From Thermoguttaceae bacterium (GTDB lineage Bacteria; Planctomycetota; Planctomycetia; Pirellulales; Thermoguttaceae), in NCBI GenBank assembly GCA_017441605.1, contig JAFRXD010000049.1, forward strand, positions 168,085-232,084: 64,000 bases of DNA. The letters run 5' to 3'. The notes under the pieces are model-generated. The model saw nothing but the letters and a program-made list of their open reading frames with translations, was not told where the DNA came from and ran no database searches. This document shows positions 1 through 9,645 of this stretch, in pieces. A program made the translations under genes and the position numbers. How positions within the stretch are numbered: position 1 is the first letter of the stretch; each line of letters starts with the position of its first letter.

Positions 1-1422
1 TATAGAGCCCGAATCGTTCGAAGAGCCATTCTCAACGTTAGAATTAGCGCTCGTCGCCGTCTTCCCAAAGAGCGAATTTTGACGCTCGGACGCGCCGACC
101 ATTCTCGCGCGCTCTTTAATCGCCTCGCGACGAAACGATTTGGAAAGCGCTCGTTCTCGCGGCGTCGCGACTTTTTCGGACCAGAGAAAAGAACCCGTCG
201 CCAAAAAGGAAAGTTGCGCTCCCAACTGAAACAGTTCGAGAGGGTTGAGCGCCAAAAGAAATAAAGCCGCGAGCGCCAACGAATTTAAGGGGTTGCCTCG
301 ACGTCTTAATAACGAACCGACACAAAAAACGATTATAAGGGTCGCGGCGCGAATCGCCGAGGCGCGCGCGTCGGTAAGAGCGAGATAGAAGAGAACGAAA
401 AAAATAGTCGACAATGAAACGACAACGTTTGGAACCCACAATCGACGCAAAACGTAAACAAACGCGCCCACCGCAAGGGCTATGTGAAGTCCAGAGATCG
501 CCAAAAGGTGAGCGGCGCCGGTTCTGCGAAAAGAATCGTTCGTCTCCTCGTCTATTTCGTCTCGAAAACCCAATGTCATTCCGCGCGCAACGGAAGCGTT
601 CCGAGGCGAAAGTCGGCTCCGTATAATCGAGTCGGCTTTCTTGCGAACTCGTTCGAAAAATCTGGCGATCGCAACGTTCGCGGGAAAGCGCTCGACTGGT
701 TCGAGCTTGACGCAATCGGGAGATTCGGCGGAAAGCTCGGCGACAATTCGGCGCGCGCGATCATAGCGAACGCGGTCGTAATTCCAGGGATTGCGCGGTC
801 TTGCGGGGCGCGAAAGACGCCCCGTAATCGTCGCTTTGTCGCCAACGCGCAAACGCTCGTCGATTCCATTGATCGAAACCGCTATGCGACCGCTAAACGG
901 TTCCCGACGCCCCTTGTCGGTCGCGGCGAACACTTCGCCCTCAAAAGTGGTCGCAAAGGGTTCCCCGTAAAGCGGACGACTCGACTCGTCGAATCGGCGA
1001 ACGACGGGAGTTGTCTTAACGAATAGTTCTACGGAACTTACTGTTCCTTCGTCGGTTACGCGACGCCCAATCTCGCTCTCCGGATAATAGTAAAGGCGCT
1101 TTTCGTGTCTCGCTCCAAAAAAGGCGAACGCGGCGATCCACGCCAAAACTTCTCCATAAAATAAGTTAGATACGATTCTATTCAATAGAAAGCGGGGATT
1201 CGACTCGATTAGCGAGCGTCTCAAACCGGTTTGAAAACGTTCGCGAAGCATCGACGTCGCGACAAAAAGAATTAAAAAGAAAAGGGACGAGTAGAAAACC
1301 GTTCGCCAAAACAGAAGCCCCGGAGAAAACTTCGCGTCGAACAAAACGCCCAAGACCGCCGCGAAGAAAAAAGGCGCGGCGGGGGCGTTAATTATCGAAT
1401 TCTCGCTCGTTCGAGAACGCAT
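1..1422 (-). CDS. comEC: ComEC/Rec2-family DNA uptake channel protein, 3' part beyond the window
   Basis: This frame is open for 474 codons from an ATG at 1422 to the first base of the window, so the C-terminal half is missing. ComEC forms the inner-membrane channel that takes up single-stranded DNA in natural transformation. What I see: two or three hydrophobic N-terminal segments (residues about 8-50 and 85-100), a soluble DUF4131-like region with the family motif NPWNYDR near residue 205, and the hallmark AAHLLAISGLHIAL near residue 300, which opens the Competence domain, followed by further membrane segments. Known planctomycete ComEC proteins have this order. A GGAG-like element lies a few bases before the ATG, and a TTG about 10 codons upstream is an alternative start. 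It lies 128 bp downstream of yebC on the same strand. The metallo-beta-lactamase-like C-terminus, if present, is outside the window. Confidence 0.85.
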   Translation of the reverse strand, partial: MRSRTSENSIINAPAAPFFFAAVLGVLFDAKFSPGLLFWRTVFYSSLFFLILFVATSMLRERFQTGLRRSLIESNPRFLLNRIVSNLFYGEVLAWIAAFAFFGARHEKRLYYYPESEIGRRVTDEGTVSSVELFVKTTPVVRRFDESSRPLYGEPFATTFEGEVFAATDKGRREPFSGRIAVSINGIDERLRVGDKATITGRLSRPARPRNPWNYDRVRYDRARRIVAELSAESPDCVKLEPVERFPANVAIARFFERVRKKADSIIRSRLSPRNASVARGMTLGFRDEIDEETNDSFRRTGAAHLLAISGLHIALAVGAFVYVLRRLWVPNVVVSLSTIFFVLFYLALTDARASAIRAATLIIVFCVGSLLRRRGNPLNSLALAALFLLALNPLELFQLGAQLSFLATGSFLWSEKVATPRERALSKSFRREAIKERARMVGASERQNSLFGKTATSANSNVENGSSNDSGSI

Positions 1423-1550
1423 ATACGGCTCCAGCGCTCGTTGTTGTTCCAACGCCGACTTTTGAGACGATCTCTCGACGCGCAAAGACGAGCGCGGGAC
1501 GAGCCTCAAGAAACCGAGGTTCGTCCTACGGAAACGCCGTCAAACAAAAA

Positions 1551-2306
1551 TCATTCTTCTTCGAGTTGCGCCAAAATGTCGTCGGGCACGACAAAATTGG
1601 AGGAAACGCTCTGGATATCCTCGTGCTCGTCGAGCGCGTCCATAAGCTTCAGCGCCTTGCGAGCCACGTTAACGTCCTTAATCTCAATCGTGTCGCGCGG
1701 GATGTAGGTGATCTCGGAATGTTCGGGGTGAAGTCCGTTTTTATCCAAGAACGCGAGTACTTGATCGAAAACCTCGGGGGAACAAGTGATCTTGTGAACT
1801 TCCTCGTCGGAAACAACGTCGTCCGCTCCCGCCTCTATAGCGAGATCCATCATTTCCTCTTCCCCTTTGGCGTCGGCGGCGATTTCAATGACGCCTTTGC
1901 GATCAAAATTCCATCCAACGCAACCGGACTGTCCCATCTTTCCGCCGCAAACTTCAAATATCTTGCGGATTTCGGGCGCGGTGCGATTGCGATTGTCGGT
2001 CAAACCGGCCGCCATGACGGCGGTTCCCTCGACTCCGTAACCTTCGTACAACACTTCCTCAAGCTCGACGGGATCAAGTTCGCCCGTGCCGCGCTTAATC
2101 GCACGCGTTATATTGTCCTTCGGCAAACTGACGGCTTTCGCCTCGTCGATGGCGGCGCGCAAACGAATATTTTCGTCGGGATTTCCTCCGCCCTGTTTCG
2201 CGGCGACAATAATCGCTTTTGCCAACTTGCTCCACAACTTGCCGCGCTTGGCGTCGACTAGAGCTTTCTTATGCTTAATTCCCGCCCAATGCGAATGTCC
2301 GGACAT
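1551..2306 (-). CDS. yebC: YebC/PmpR/TACO1 family protein
   Basis: The protein is 251 residues, the usual family length, and begins with the diagnostic MSGHSHWAGIKHKK. The three-domain YebC fold is recognisable throughout: the basic N-terminal helical domain with GGGNPDENIRLR, the KDNITRAIKRGTGE stretch, and the central YEGYGVEG motif. Family members act as cytosolic transcriptional regulators or, as shown for TACO1 and several bacterial YebC proteins, as translation factors that relieve ribosome stalling at proline stretches. In many bacteria yebC neighbours ruvC or other repair genes; here it precedes comEC on the same strand. A clear GAGGAG ribosome binding site lies just before the ATG. 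Confidence 0.95.
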   Translation of the reverse strand: MSGHSHWAGIKHKKALVDAKRGKLWSKLAKAIIVAAKQGGGNPDENIRLRAAIDEAKAVSLPKDNITRAIKRGTGELDPVELEEVLYEGYGVEGTAVMAAGLTDNRNRTAPEIRKIFEVCGGKMGQSGCVGWNFDRKGVIEIAADAKGEEEMMDLAIEAGADDVVSDEEVHKITCSPEVFDQVLAFLDKNGLHPEHSEITYIPRDTIEIKDVNVARKALKLMDALDEHEDIQSVSSNFVVPDDILAQLEEE

Positions 2307-2620
2307 TTAATTCTCCTCGATATGTCTATTTGCTGTGTCCCGCGCCAAACACGAACGAAACCCCAACGAGGATTCCTATTCGTAAGAGCGACGCTCCGAT
2401 AACTTGTGTCAAAAAACAAGTCGAGCGCTAGCGCGAACTTCAAACGAGCGAAACATGTCGCCTCGCCGCGTCGTTCAAAGAAGCGGAGAAAACGCTCGAC
2501 GTCTTCTCGCCGCGACGACGGCGGAAAAAAGCCCGAGAAACGGCTATATTCTGAAAAGCGATCTAAAAAAACGCAAACTCCAACGACGCGCTCCGCGCCG
2601 AATTGCGGCGACGATCGCGC
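2307..2620. other. Intergenic region upstream of yebC
   Basis: This 314-bp gap lies between the stop of the endonuclease III-like gene and the start of yebC, both on the minus strand. On the minus strand there is a TTGACA near 2450 inside a CTTGT...ACAAG inverted repeat, but I see no good -10 at the right distance. No convincing reading frame or RNA structure was found. Confidence 0.4.
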
Positions 2621-4291
2621 CTATTTAGCGGTCTTCTTAGCGCCCCTCGATAATGTAGAACGCCTCGCGGATTTCTTTTCCGCGTCGCCCGTCGACGCGT
2701 CCGGAGGCTCGGAAGAACGGTTCCGTCCCCGCGAAACAGATTTAGTCGTCTTAACGGTGGGCGCCGCTTCCTTTTTCTTGTTTGAAGCGCTTTCGACCCG
2801 GGACGAAGTTCGGGGGACAACCGAATCGACGCTTTGCGTCTTCTTGGAACGCGAAGACGTCGCGCCCTTTAATTTCTTTGCTTCGTTCGATTTGGAACTC
2901 GAAGCGACGACGCCTTTGGCCTCGCGACGAGGGGGGACTTCTTCGACGGTCGAAGAAGATTTCTTTTCCTTCTTAATCGTTCCGGTCTCTGTTTTAACGC
3001 TTTTTGAGACGTTGCCCTTACCGGAAACGGATCCCGATTTGCTCTCCGCTCCCCTTGTCTTCTCCGACTTCGTTTTCTTAGCCGGTTTTACAACGTTTTC
3101 CTTTTCCTTTGAAGCCCCGTCGGACCCGCCTCTCTTCTTTTTGGCCGTTTTAGTCGAGTCTACGCTCTCGGTCGTTTTCGATTTTTTCTCCGATTTAGGT
3201 TCGACGGAAGTCGATTTTTTGACTCTAGGTTTCCGCGGTTTGAGGCTTTCCCGCGCGGAAACGGAAATCGAATCGCTCGACGTCGAAGGTTCGTCGTCGC
3301 GCAAAACCCGAGCGGGACTTTTGGAAATTTTTGCGCTTTTGGAGACGTCGCCAACGTACGCGGTCGTCTCTTTCGTTATGCTGGCCTCTTCGTCGGGACC
3401 GGAACAAATAGAGAGCTCTCCCTTGTCGAGCCGGGAATTGTCGACGGCGCCAGAATCCAAGAATTCGTCTTCCACTTTGTCGTCGAAATCGTCTTCTTCC
3501 ATCTCGGAGCGCATCATTGCGACCGTCGACATTCCGTTCTTAGGACGTCGTTCGCGGCGGGAATAAATGCGCGCGATTTCCCGAGGATCGGAAGGAGCGC
3601 TGGGTTCGACCAACGGTTCGGGGGAGCGCTTCGACGCGTTCGAATCAAAGGAAACCAAAAACTTCAAAGCTTCCTTATTCTTCTTTTCGTCCGCTAAATC
3701 CACCCCCAATTCGTGAAGCGCAAAAAAGAAATCGCGAGCGTCGGATTCGTTAAACGCGTCTTTCAAACAGGGCGCGACTTCCCTAGAGTCTTCAACGACA
3801 ACCCATCCCAACAAGCGCAAAACGCGAGTTTCCGCCTCGTCAAGGGGAATATCGTCCCCGCCTAGCGCAAAGAAGGAAGCGTAGGCGTTCATAAACGACG
3901 TTGAATACGGAACGGTCTTTAGGAAATCCACGACCTCTTCCCGACCTTTGGCGCGGAGATCCTCTAGCTCAAATTTGTAGGTCTTGTCAAAAATCCACTG
4001 TAAAAGACGACGCAAACGCTCGCCGGTTCGAACGGGATCGACCGCGCCGTCCTTAACTACGCTCGCTATTTCGTTCGCGGTGGACACGCGGATCTCGTTC
4101 CAATCGAGAAAATATCTCTGCAAATCAATAAAACACTGTCGAGCGCGTTTGAAGGACGCGTTTTCTAGAAAAATAGCAAAAACAAGATGCTCGAGAACCT
4201 TGCGATCCCGAGACAAGACAACCGGAGTCTCGGGATACCGTTTCTTGAGTTTCTTGAAAAAAGCTTTAACGTCTTTTTGACGCGCGACCAT
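2621..4291 (-). CDS. Endonuclease III-fold (HhH-GPD-like) protein with long basic/acidic disordered tail
   Basis: The protein is 556 residues. Residues 1 to about 215 look like the HhH-GPD fold of DNA glycosylases. The stretch from V127 P128 to the LGW at about 163 aligns without gaps to the endonuclease III region LPGVGRKTA...VDTHVFRV. In that alignment the catalytic Asp is kept (D151 in PLDEAETRV), but the catalytic Lys position, 18 residues before it, is F133, and the HhH glycines are gone. The four-cysteine iron-sulfur loop is also absent. From about residue 230 the chain is low-complexity and rich in Lys, Ser, Glu and Thr with KKTK/SRSKK repeats, ending in a strongly basic RGAKKTAK, like a histone H1-type tail. 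It may bind DNA or RNA rather than cut it. It follows rbfA at 82 bp and probably shares the nusA-infB-rbfA transcript. Confidence 0.65.
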   Translation of the reverse strand: MVARQKDVKAFFKKLKKRYPETPVVLSRDRKVLEHLVFAIFLENASFKRARQCFIDLQRYFLDWNEIRVSTANEIASVVKDGAVDPVRTGERLRRLLQWIFDKTYKFELEDLRAKGREEVVDFLKTVPYSTSFMNAYASFFALGGDDIPLDEAETRVLRLLGWVVVEDSREVAPCLKDAFNESDARDFFFALHELGVDLADEKKNKEALKFLVSFDSNASKRSPEPLVEPSAPSDPREIARIYSRRERRPKNGMSTVAMMRSEMEEDDFDDKVEDEFLDSGAVDNSRLDKGELSICSGPDEEASITKETTAYVGDVSKSAKISKSPARVLRDDEPSTSSDSISVSARESLKPRKPRVKKSTSVEPKSEKKSKTTESVDSTKTAKKKRGGSDGASKEKENVVKPAKKTKSEKTRGAESKSGSVSGKGNVSKSVKTETGTIKKEKKSSSTVEEVPPRREAKGVVASSSKSNEAKKLKGATSSRSKKTQSVDSVVPRTSSRVESASNKKKEAAPTVKTTKSVSRGRNRSSEPPDASTGDAEKKSARRSTLSRGAKKTAK

Positions 4292-4372
4292 CTTACCACC
4301 GCTTGAAATAAGCCGTAATCCTATCCGACGCTTCCTCTCCAGAACAATCCGCTCGCGCGAAGTCGATTCGAT

Positions 4373-4762
4373 CTACTCGCGCTCGTCGGCGGAAACCTCC
4401 TCGTCCGCGGTCGTCGCTTCCTCCGAGCGCTCTTCGGCGAGTATTCGCGTAACCTCGAGTAAATTTTTAACGCCCTCGTCCACAAGAAATTGCAAAGTGG
4501 GAGTGTACCGAGTATCGATCCGCTTGGCGCACTGCTGCTGCAAAAAACCCGCGGCGCTTTGCAGTCCCTTGAGCGCGGTTCTTTCTTTTCCCTCGTCCCC
4601 GCGAACCATAAAATAAACCTTCGCGGTTCGCATATCCGGGGCGACCTCCACCTTGGTAATAGTGACAAACTCGACGCGCGGGTCTTTCAATTCGGTCAAA
4701 ATCGAGGTGGCGACCGCTTGACGAATCGCCTCCGCCGCTTTCAACGCTCTTCTTGACGCCAT
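4373..4762 (-). CDS. rbfA: Ribosome-binding factor A
   Basis: The 129-residue product is a standard RbfA: a single KH-like domain that binds the 30S subunit during 16S rRNA maturation and cold adaptation. Recognisable pieces are the N-terminal helix with RALKAAEAIRQAVA, the strand DPRVEFVTITKVEVAPDMRTAKVYF, and the C-terminal RYTPTLQFLVDEGV. A short acidic tail (residues about 108-129) follows the domain. It sits 66 bp downstream of infB on the same strand, the classical nusA-infB-rbfA arrangement, so it is probably co-transcribed from the promoter upstream of nusA. Confidence 0.95.
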   Translation of the reverse strand: MASRRALKAAEAIRQAVATSILTELKDPRVEFVTITKVEVAPDMRTAKVYFMVRGDEGKERTALKGLQSAAGFLQQQCAKRIDTRYTPTLQFLVDEGVKNLLEVTRILAEERSEEATTADEEVSADERE

Positions 4763-4828
4763 CTTCCCTCATCTTTCCGCTATAATAAGGTCCGTAACAA
4801 AACGATCCCCGTTTAAACGGAACCCTTC

Positions 4829-7800
4829 TCAAAACGTTCGAGCGACTTCTTCGATCTTGTACGCCTCGAGGATATCGCCTTCCTTAACGTCGTTATAGTT
4901 CTTCAACTTGATACCGCACTCGTAACCCTCGCGAACTTCCTTCGCGTCGTCTTTTTCTCGCTTAAGAGTGTCGAGAGCGTACTCGCCAATAACGCGACTC
5001 TCGCGAACGACGCGCATCTGGCAGTCTCGCTCGATTGTTCCGTACAAAACGCGACAACCGGCGATCACGCCCACGCGACTGATATTGAACGTGCGTTGAA
5101 CGACCGCTCGACCAAGTTCTTTGACCTGTTCGATGGGCTTCAGCATTCCCTCGAGCGCGGCCCGAATATCCTCGGTCAGTTTGTAAATAACGTCGTAGCG
5201 ACGAATTTGGATCTTCTTACTCTCGGCGAGCGCTCGAGCGCCCTCGTCGGGCGTTACGTTAAATCCAACGATAATCGCGTCGGAAGCGTCGGCGAGATGC
5301 ACGTCCGCCTCGGTGACGCCGCCCACGGAAGCCTGAAGAATCTTAACTTTGACTTCGGGATGCTCTAGCTTGCCGAGCTCTTTACGAATCGCCTCAATTG
5401 AGCCTCGAACGTCGGCGCGAATAATCACGTTCAACGTCTGTTGAGACTTCGCCGAAATGCGCTCGAAGAGATTTTCCAACGTCACGTGAGCGGGACCGCC
5501 GGAAAGCTCGATCTCTCGCGCTCGCTTCGCGCGTTCTTCCGCTATTTGTCGCGCTACGGACACGTCCTCCAACACGACGAACTTACTGCCCGCCTCGGGA
5601 GCCTCGTCGAGACCTATTAAGGAAACGGGAACGCTCGGACCGGCTTCTTTGATTCTCTTGTGAGGATCTAACGTATCGGTCATTGAGCGCACGCGCCCGT
5701 AGGACGAACCGCAAAGAACCACGTCGCCTGTGCGCAGAGTCCCGTTTTGAACCAGAGCTTTGCACACGACTCCCTCGCCCGACTGCAACGACGCTTCCAA
5801 TACCACTCCGCTGGCCGGACGATTCGGATTCGCTTTAAGCTCGCTCAATTCGGCCACGGTCAGGAGCGTCTCAAGCAGGGCGTCGACGCCCAACCCGGTA
5901 ACGGCGCTCGTTTCGACGATTTCTACGTCGCCGCCCCATTCGCTTGGGGTCAAGTCGTTGTTGGCCAACTCTTGAACGACCTTGTCCCGCTTCACGCCAG
6001 GCAAGTCCATTTTGTTCAGCGCGACGACGATCGGCACTCCGGCGGCCTTCGCGTGACTAATGGCCTCCTCCGTTTGAGGCATCACGCCGTCGTCGGCGGC
6101 CACCACCAACACGGCGATGTCGGTGCAGTTGGCTCCTCGCGCGCGCATCTCGGTGAACGCCTCGTGACCGGGCGTGTCGACAAACGTTACCGCCCCGCCC
6201 TTCGCGTTGACGCGATAAGCTCGAATATGCTGAGTAATGCCGCCCTTCTCGCCGGAGGCCACGTGCAAATTCAGAATTCTATCGAGCAACGAGGTCTTAC
6301 CGTGATCGACGTGTCCCAAGAACGTCACCACCGGGGCGCGAGGAACGAGGGACTCGGGAGGATCCTCTTCCGCGAACGCGGAATCGACGTACTGCTCCTC
6401 GAGTGTCGCCTGCTCTTTGACCGTTGCCTTCAACTGGAACGACATAATCAAAAGCTCGATCGTCTCGCGGTCGATCGTTTGATTTACCGTCTTCATCATG
6501 CCGAGTTGCATCAACGCCTTTATAACGGCGGCGACGCCTATTCCCGTCGCGCCGGAAAAATCCTTCACGGAGCAAGGGGTCTCGATCACGATATCGTTGA
6601 CTCGAGCGGCGGTAACAATGCCGGAGGACTTGCCCCCGCGCTTATTGGTTCGAGTCCTAGTCGGGACGTAATCGTCGTCGCCGCCAAAGGTAACTCGATT
6701 GTTGTCTCGACGTCTGGCCTGACCGCCGGTTCGACGGCGAGCGTCTTGAGCGTCGCCGTCGCGATCGCCGTAGCGACCCTTCTTTCCAGGAGCGGACTCG
6801 CCGTACCCGGAACCCGACTGACCGCGTCCAACTTTCGCGCCGCTCTTCTGGTCGACCTTTCGGGCGTCGTCGGAACCCTGTTTCGCGCCAGTTTTCGTTC
6901 GAGTCGCGTTCACGACCTCCGCAACGGACATACCCGTCGCGCGAGCCCGATTTATGACCTCGGGATTGAGCGTGCGAATCGGCTTTTGTTCCGCTTCCGT
7001 CTTTTTGGGAATAACGCGCTTTGGAGGCTCGGGCATATCCGCCAATCGAATCCTCACCGCGCGATTACCGCTCGAACGAGAACTGGAACTCGCGCCGCCG
7101 TTGGAGCCGCCGGTTCCTTGTTTCTTTTGGTTTCCGCCAAGCACGAGAATGCGCGACCCGGTCGGAGGAGTGATCATCGGAGGCCGCTTCATCTCCTCTA
7201 GAGCGCGAGCCCGCTCCGCGGCCTGTTGCGCGTAAGGAGGAGGCGCCAAACGAGTGGGACGTTGCTCCTGAGATTTAGCAACGGATCGAGAAGAAACCTG
7301 TTCGTCTCGAGAGCGTTTTGGATCGCGACGAGTAATGGCCGGTTCTATTCTCTTTGTCGAGCTAGGAGAACTAGGACGCGCGGGAACTTCGGGCTTCGCC
7401 GACGTCGGGGAATTCGAACCGCTCGGTTCCTCGAGGGCGGACCCCGCGGAATTGGACTCGGATTCCGATCTAGACTTGGGTTCCTGAGTCGAACGTTCCG
7501 GGCGATCTTCCGATTTCTCGGATTCGTCCGAATTGGACGGATTCTCGATGGAGTCGCCTCGCTCGGCCGCCTCGCCCGATCCAACCTCGTTGCCCTTCGC
7601 GACGGAAACGGCGTCCGCGCCCTTAATATCTTCTTCCTTCTTTTCGGCGGGAACCGCGACTTCCGCAGTGGAATCGGCGGTCTCCGCTTTTTCCGCTTCG
7701 CCAGTCGACTCGGAACCGTTTAAATCGGTCGCGGAGCCGCTATCGTCTGAAACTCGCCCGGCGCTCGGCGAGACGGACTCGACATCGGAAGATGGAGCGG

Positions 7801-8278
7801 CCGGAACGTCGGTAACGACCGGAGACTTCGCCTCGGCGTCCCCCGAGACGCCCGTCTCTGCGCCGGTCGAAACGGAAACGGCCGAAACCGATTCGGGACT
7901 CGCGTTCTCGGAATCCTTTTTCTCGTCCTTTTCGTCGACTTTAGTCGGCGGAAAGTCGCTTGACGTCTTTGAACTAACCTTCCTGCCAAAATTGCCAAAG
8001 ATCTTCGTCAAACCGCCGGGTCGAGGGGCTTCGATAACAGGAATCTTCCGTTCGGGAACCTGCGGAATCTCCGTCGGAGGAATCATTACGGTCTCTTCGC
8101 CGCCCGTTGTTCTCTCGCCGCTAGTCGAAAAATATTCCTTGATTTGAGCGACCTCGTCGGCGGACAAACTCGCCAATTGGTTCGCCTTACCGCTAAAATG
8201 CAGTTTTGAACAAACTTCAAGGAGTTCCTTGCTCGACTTTTTAAGTTGCTTGGCTAAAGCGTAAATTCTGATCGTCAA
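4829..8278 (-). CDS. infB: Translation initiation factor IF-2
   Basis: IF-2 is the GTPase that recruits initiator tRNA to the 30S subunit and promotes subunit joining. This one is 1149 residues, long for the family. An IF2_N domain occupies residues 1-50 (IYALAKQLKKSSKELLEVC), then about 450 residues of acidic, Ser/Pro/Arg-rich disordered sequence, then a second IF2_N-type domain near residues 560-620. The G domain follows with G1 GHVDHGKTS at about 655, G3 DTPGHEAF at about 700 and G4 NKMD at about 755, then domains II, III and the C-terminal fMet-tRNA-binding domain ending near VKEGDILEAYKIEEV. Planctomycete IF-2 proteins commonly have such extended N-termini. It lies 119 bp downstream of nusA. 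Confidence 0.97.
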   Translation of the reverse strand: MTIRIYALAKQLKKSSKELLEVCSKLHFSGKANQLASLSADEVAQIKEYFSTSGERTTGGEETVMIPPTEIPQVPERKIPVIEAPRPGGLTKIFGNFGRKVSSKTSSDFPPTKVDEKDEKKDSENASPESVSAVSVSTGAETGVSGDAEAKSPVVTDVPAAPSSDVESVSPSAGRVSDDSGSATDLNGSESTGEAEKAETADSTAEVAVPAEKKEEDIKGADAVSVAKGNEVGSGEAAERGDSIENPSNSDESEKSEDRPERSTQEPKSRSESESNSAGSALEEPSGSNSPTSAKPEVPARPSSPSSTKRIEPAITRRDPKRSRDEQVSSRSVAKSQEQRPTRLAPPPYAQQAAERARALEEMKRPPMITPPTGSRILVLGGNQKKQGTGGSNGGASSSSRSSGNRAVRIRLADMPEPPKRVIPKKTEAEQKPIRTLNPEVINRARATGMSVAEVVNATRTKTGAKQGSDDARKVDQKSGAKVGRGQSGSGYGESAPGKKGRYGDRDGDAQDARRRTGGQARRRDNNRVTFGGDDDYVPTRTRTNKRGGKSSGIVTAARVNDIVIETPCSVKDFSGATGIGVAAVIKALMQLGMMKTVNQTIDRETIELLIMSFQLKATVKEQATLEEQYVDSAFAEEDPPESLVPRAPVVTFLGHVDHGKTSLLDRILNLHVASGEKGGITQHIRAYRVNAKGGAVTFVDTPGHEAFTEMRARGANCTDIAVLVVAADDGVMPQTEEAISHAKAAGVPIVVALNKMDLPGVKRDKVVQELANNDLTPSEWGGDVEIVETSAVTGLGVDALLETLLTVAELSELKANPNRPASGVVLEASLQSGEGVVCKALVQNGTLRTGDVVLCGSSYGRVRSMTDTLDPHKRIKEAGPSVPVSLIGLDEAPEAGSKFVVLEDVSVARQIAEERAKRAREIELSGGPAHVTLENLFERISAKSQQTLNVIIRADVRGSIEAIRKELGKLEHPEVKVKILQASVGGVTEADVHLADASDAIIVGFNVTPDEGARALAESKKIQIRRYDVIYKLTEDIRAALEGMLKPIEQVKELGRAVVQRTFNISRVGVIAGCRVLYGTIERDCQMRVVRESRVIGEYALDTLKREKDDAKEVREGYECGIKLKNYNDVKEGDILEAYKIEEVARTF

Positions 8279-8397
8279 TTTAGTTTTAGTGTCGCTCTAC
8301 GACGTCTCTAATCGAAAAACGCGCTCGGCGCTCTCCAAATGAAAGGTTACTTGTGAATTTCAACGACAAAACGCGAGGCGCGAAAAATGGGCGGCTT

Positions 8398-9645
8398 TTA
8401 TTGGGAAAGCCCGAAACCGTCCAACGGAGGTTCCTTCAATTCGCGCCTCTCGCGCTCTCGTTCTTCTTCTTCCTGGCGCGCCAACGCCTCGGCGCGCTCC
8501 GTTATCGCCTCGACCTGCTCTTCGGTCAAGCCGCCAAGGCTTATCAAATCGGAAGGCTCGATGACGGACAGATCGTCAAAAGACAGAAAACCTTGTCCAA
8601 CGAGCGCGTCCGCCAACTCTTCGGTAACTCCCTCGATAGACGTAAAGTCTCGCATCGCCTTCTCGAGGAGATCGTCGAGTTCCTCGCGGGTCATTACGTC
8701 GATATCCCAATCGCACAACCGACTGGCGAGCCGCACGTTCTGCCCCCCCTTGCCGATCGCCAACGATCGCTGGTCGCGCTGGACCAACACGATCGCCCGA
8801 CCGAGCATCGTGCAAAGCATAATCTCGTCGACCTCGGCGGGTTTGAGCGCGTTGCGAATAAAGTCCGACGCGTCTTGCGTCCAAGGCACGACGTCGACTC
8901 GCTCGCCGCCCAATTCCTCCGTCACCGCGCGACTGCGCGCGCCTCGGGCGCCAACGCAGGCCCCGACCAAGTCGACCAAAGGGTCGTGAGAAACCACCGC
9001 GATCTTCGAGCGCTTGCCCGGTTCGCGACTAACTTTGACGATCTCTATCGCGCCCTCGGCGATCTCGGGCGATTCCTGCTCGAAAAGTCGCTGGACAAAG
9101 AGCGCGCGGTAACGACTTAACACGACCTTAACCTTGGCCCCGACTTTCTTGACGTCGATAACCAGCGCCTTAATGCGAGCCTCGCGAGGAAAATTCTCGC
9201 GCGGTATTTTTTCCGAATAGGGTAAAATCGCCTCGACGTCGGGCAAGGAAACGTAAGTGGTGTTGCCGCGACCGTCGTTGCGGTGAACGTAACCGACGAC
9301 CACGCTCCCAATAAGGGGATAGTACTCGTCGTAAATCATATCGCGCTCGGCGTCGCGTATTTTCTGAATAATGACCTGCTTGGCGGTCTGCGCTCCAATG
9401 CGCTCGGCAATTTCGGAAGGGGCCAAGGGCAAGTTGTCGCGGTAAGCGTAAATATCGCCCGACTGGCGATCAATATGAACGTCGACCACGCTATCTTCGC
9501 CGCCGTCGCCGTGCTTGCGAGCGGCGAGAGCCAAGGCTTGCTCAATGATAGAGAAAACGGCTTCGCGATCAATCTTTCTCTCTAAATGGATTTGGTCGAC
9601 TAATCGTAAAATCTCATCCGGTTTCATACTGCCGTCGGTTTTCAT
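8398..9645 (-). CDS. nusA: Transcription termination/antitermination factor NusA
   Basis: NusA binds RNA polymerase and controls pausing, termination and antitermination. This copy is 415 residues, with the NusA N-terminal domain (PDEILRLVDQIHLERKIDREAVF), an S1 domain around residues 135-200, two KH domains (one including DPLVDLVGACVGARGARSR, the second the GKGGQNVRLASRLCDWDID motif), and a short helix-hairpin-helix-like tail with a charged RQEEEERERERRE segment. The first ATG (9645) gives seven extra residues; the ATG at 9627 matches the usual start of the family better, and the sequence does not decide. The normally preceding rimP gene is absent: the upstream gene is an unrelated histidine kinase. 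Confidence 0.95.
   Translation of the reverse strand: MKTDGSMKPDEILRLVDQIHLERKIDREAVFSIIEQALALAARKHGDGGEDSVVDVHIDRQSGDIYAYRDNLPLAPSEIAERIGAQTAKQVIIQKIRDAERDMIYDEYYPLIGSVVVGYVHRNDGRGNTTYVSLPDVEAILPYSEKIPRENFPREARIKALVIDVKKVGAKVKVVLSRYRALFVQRLFEQESPEIAEGAIEIVKVSREPGKRSKIAVVSHDPLVDLVGACVGARGARSRAVTEELGGERVDVVPWTQDASDFIRNALKPAEVDEIMLCTMLGRAIVLVQRDQRSLAIGKGGQNVRLASRLCDWDIDVMTREELDDLLEKAMRDFTSIEGVTEELADALVGQGFLSFDDLSVIEPSDLISLGGLTEEQVEAITERAEALARQEEEERERERRELKEPPLDGFGLSQ

Noticed and set aside
4809..4820. Perfect palindrome CCGTTTAAACGG between infB and rbfA
   Set aside because: At 12 bp it has no loop or T tract and is not a terminator. Chance palindromes of this length are expected in 64 kb.
5747..7201. 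484-codon plus-strand frame antisense to infB, and similar long antisense frames inside other genes (for example 2406-3566, 10902-11762, 43909-45150, 61369-62484)
   Set aside because: They lie wholly inside genes with clear family motifs on the other strand. Their proteins are rich in Arg, Gly, His and Val as expected for the reverse complement of codons such as GTC, GAC and TCG, and none has recognisable domains.
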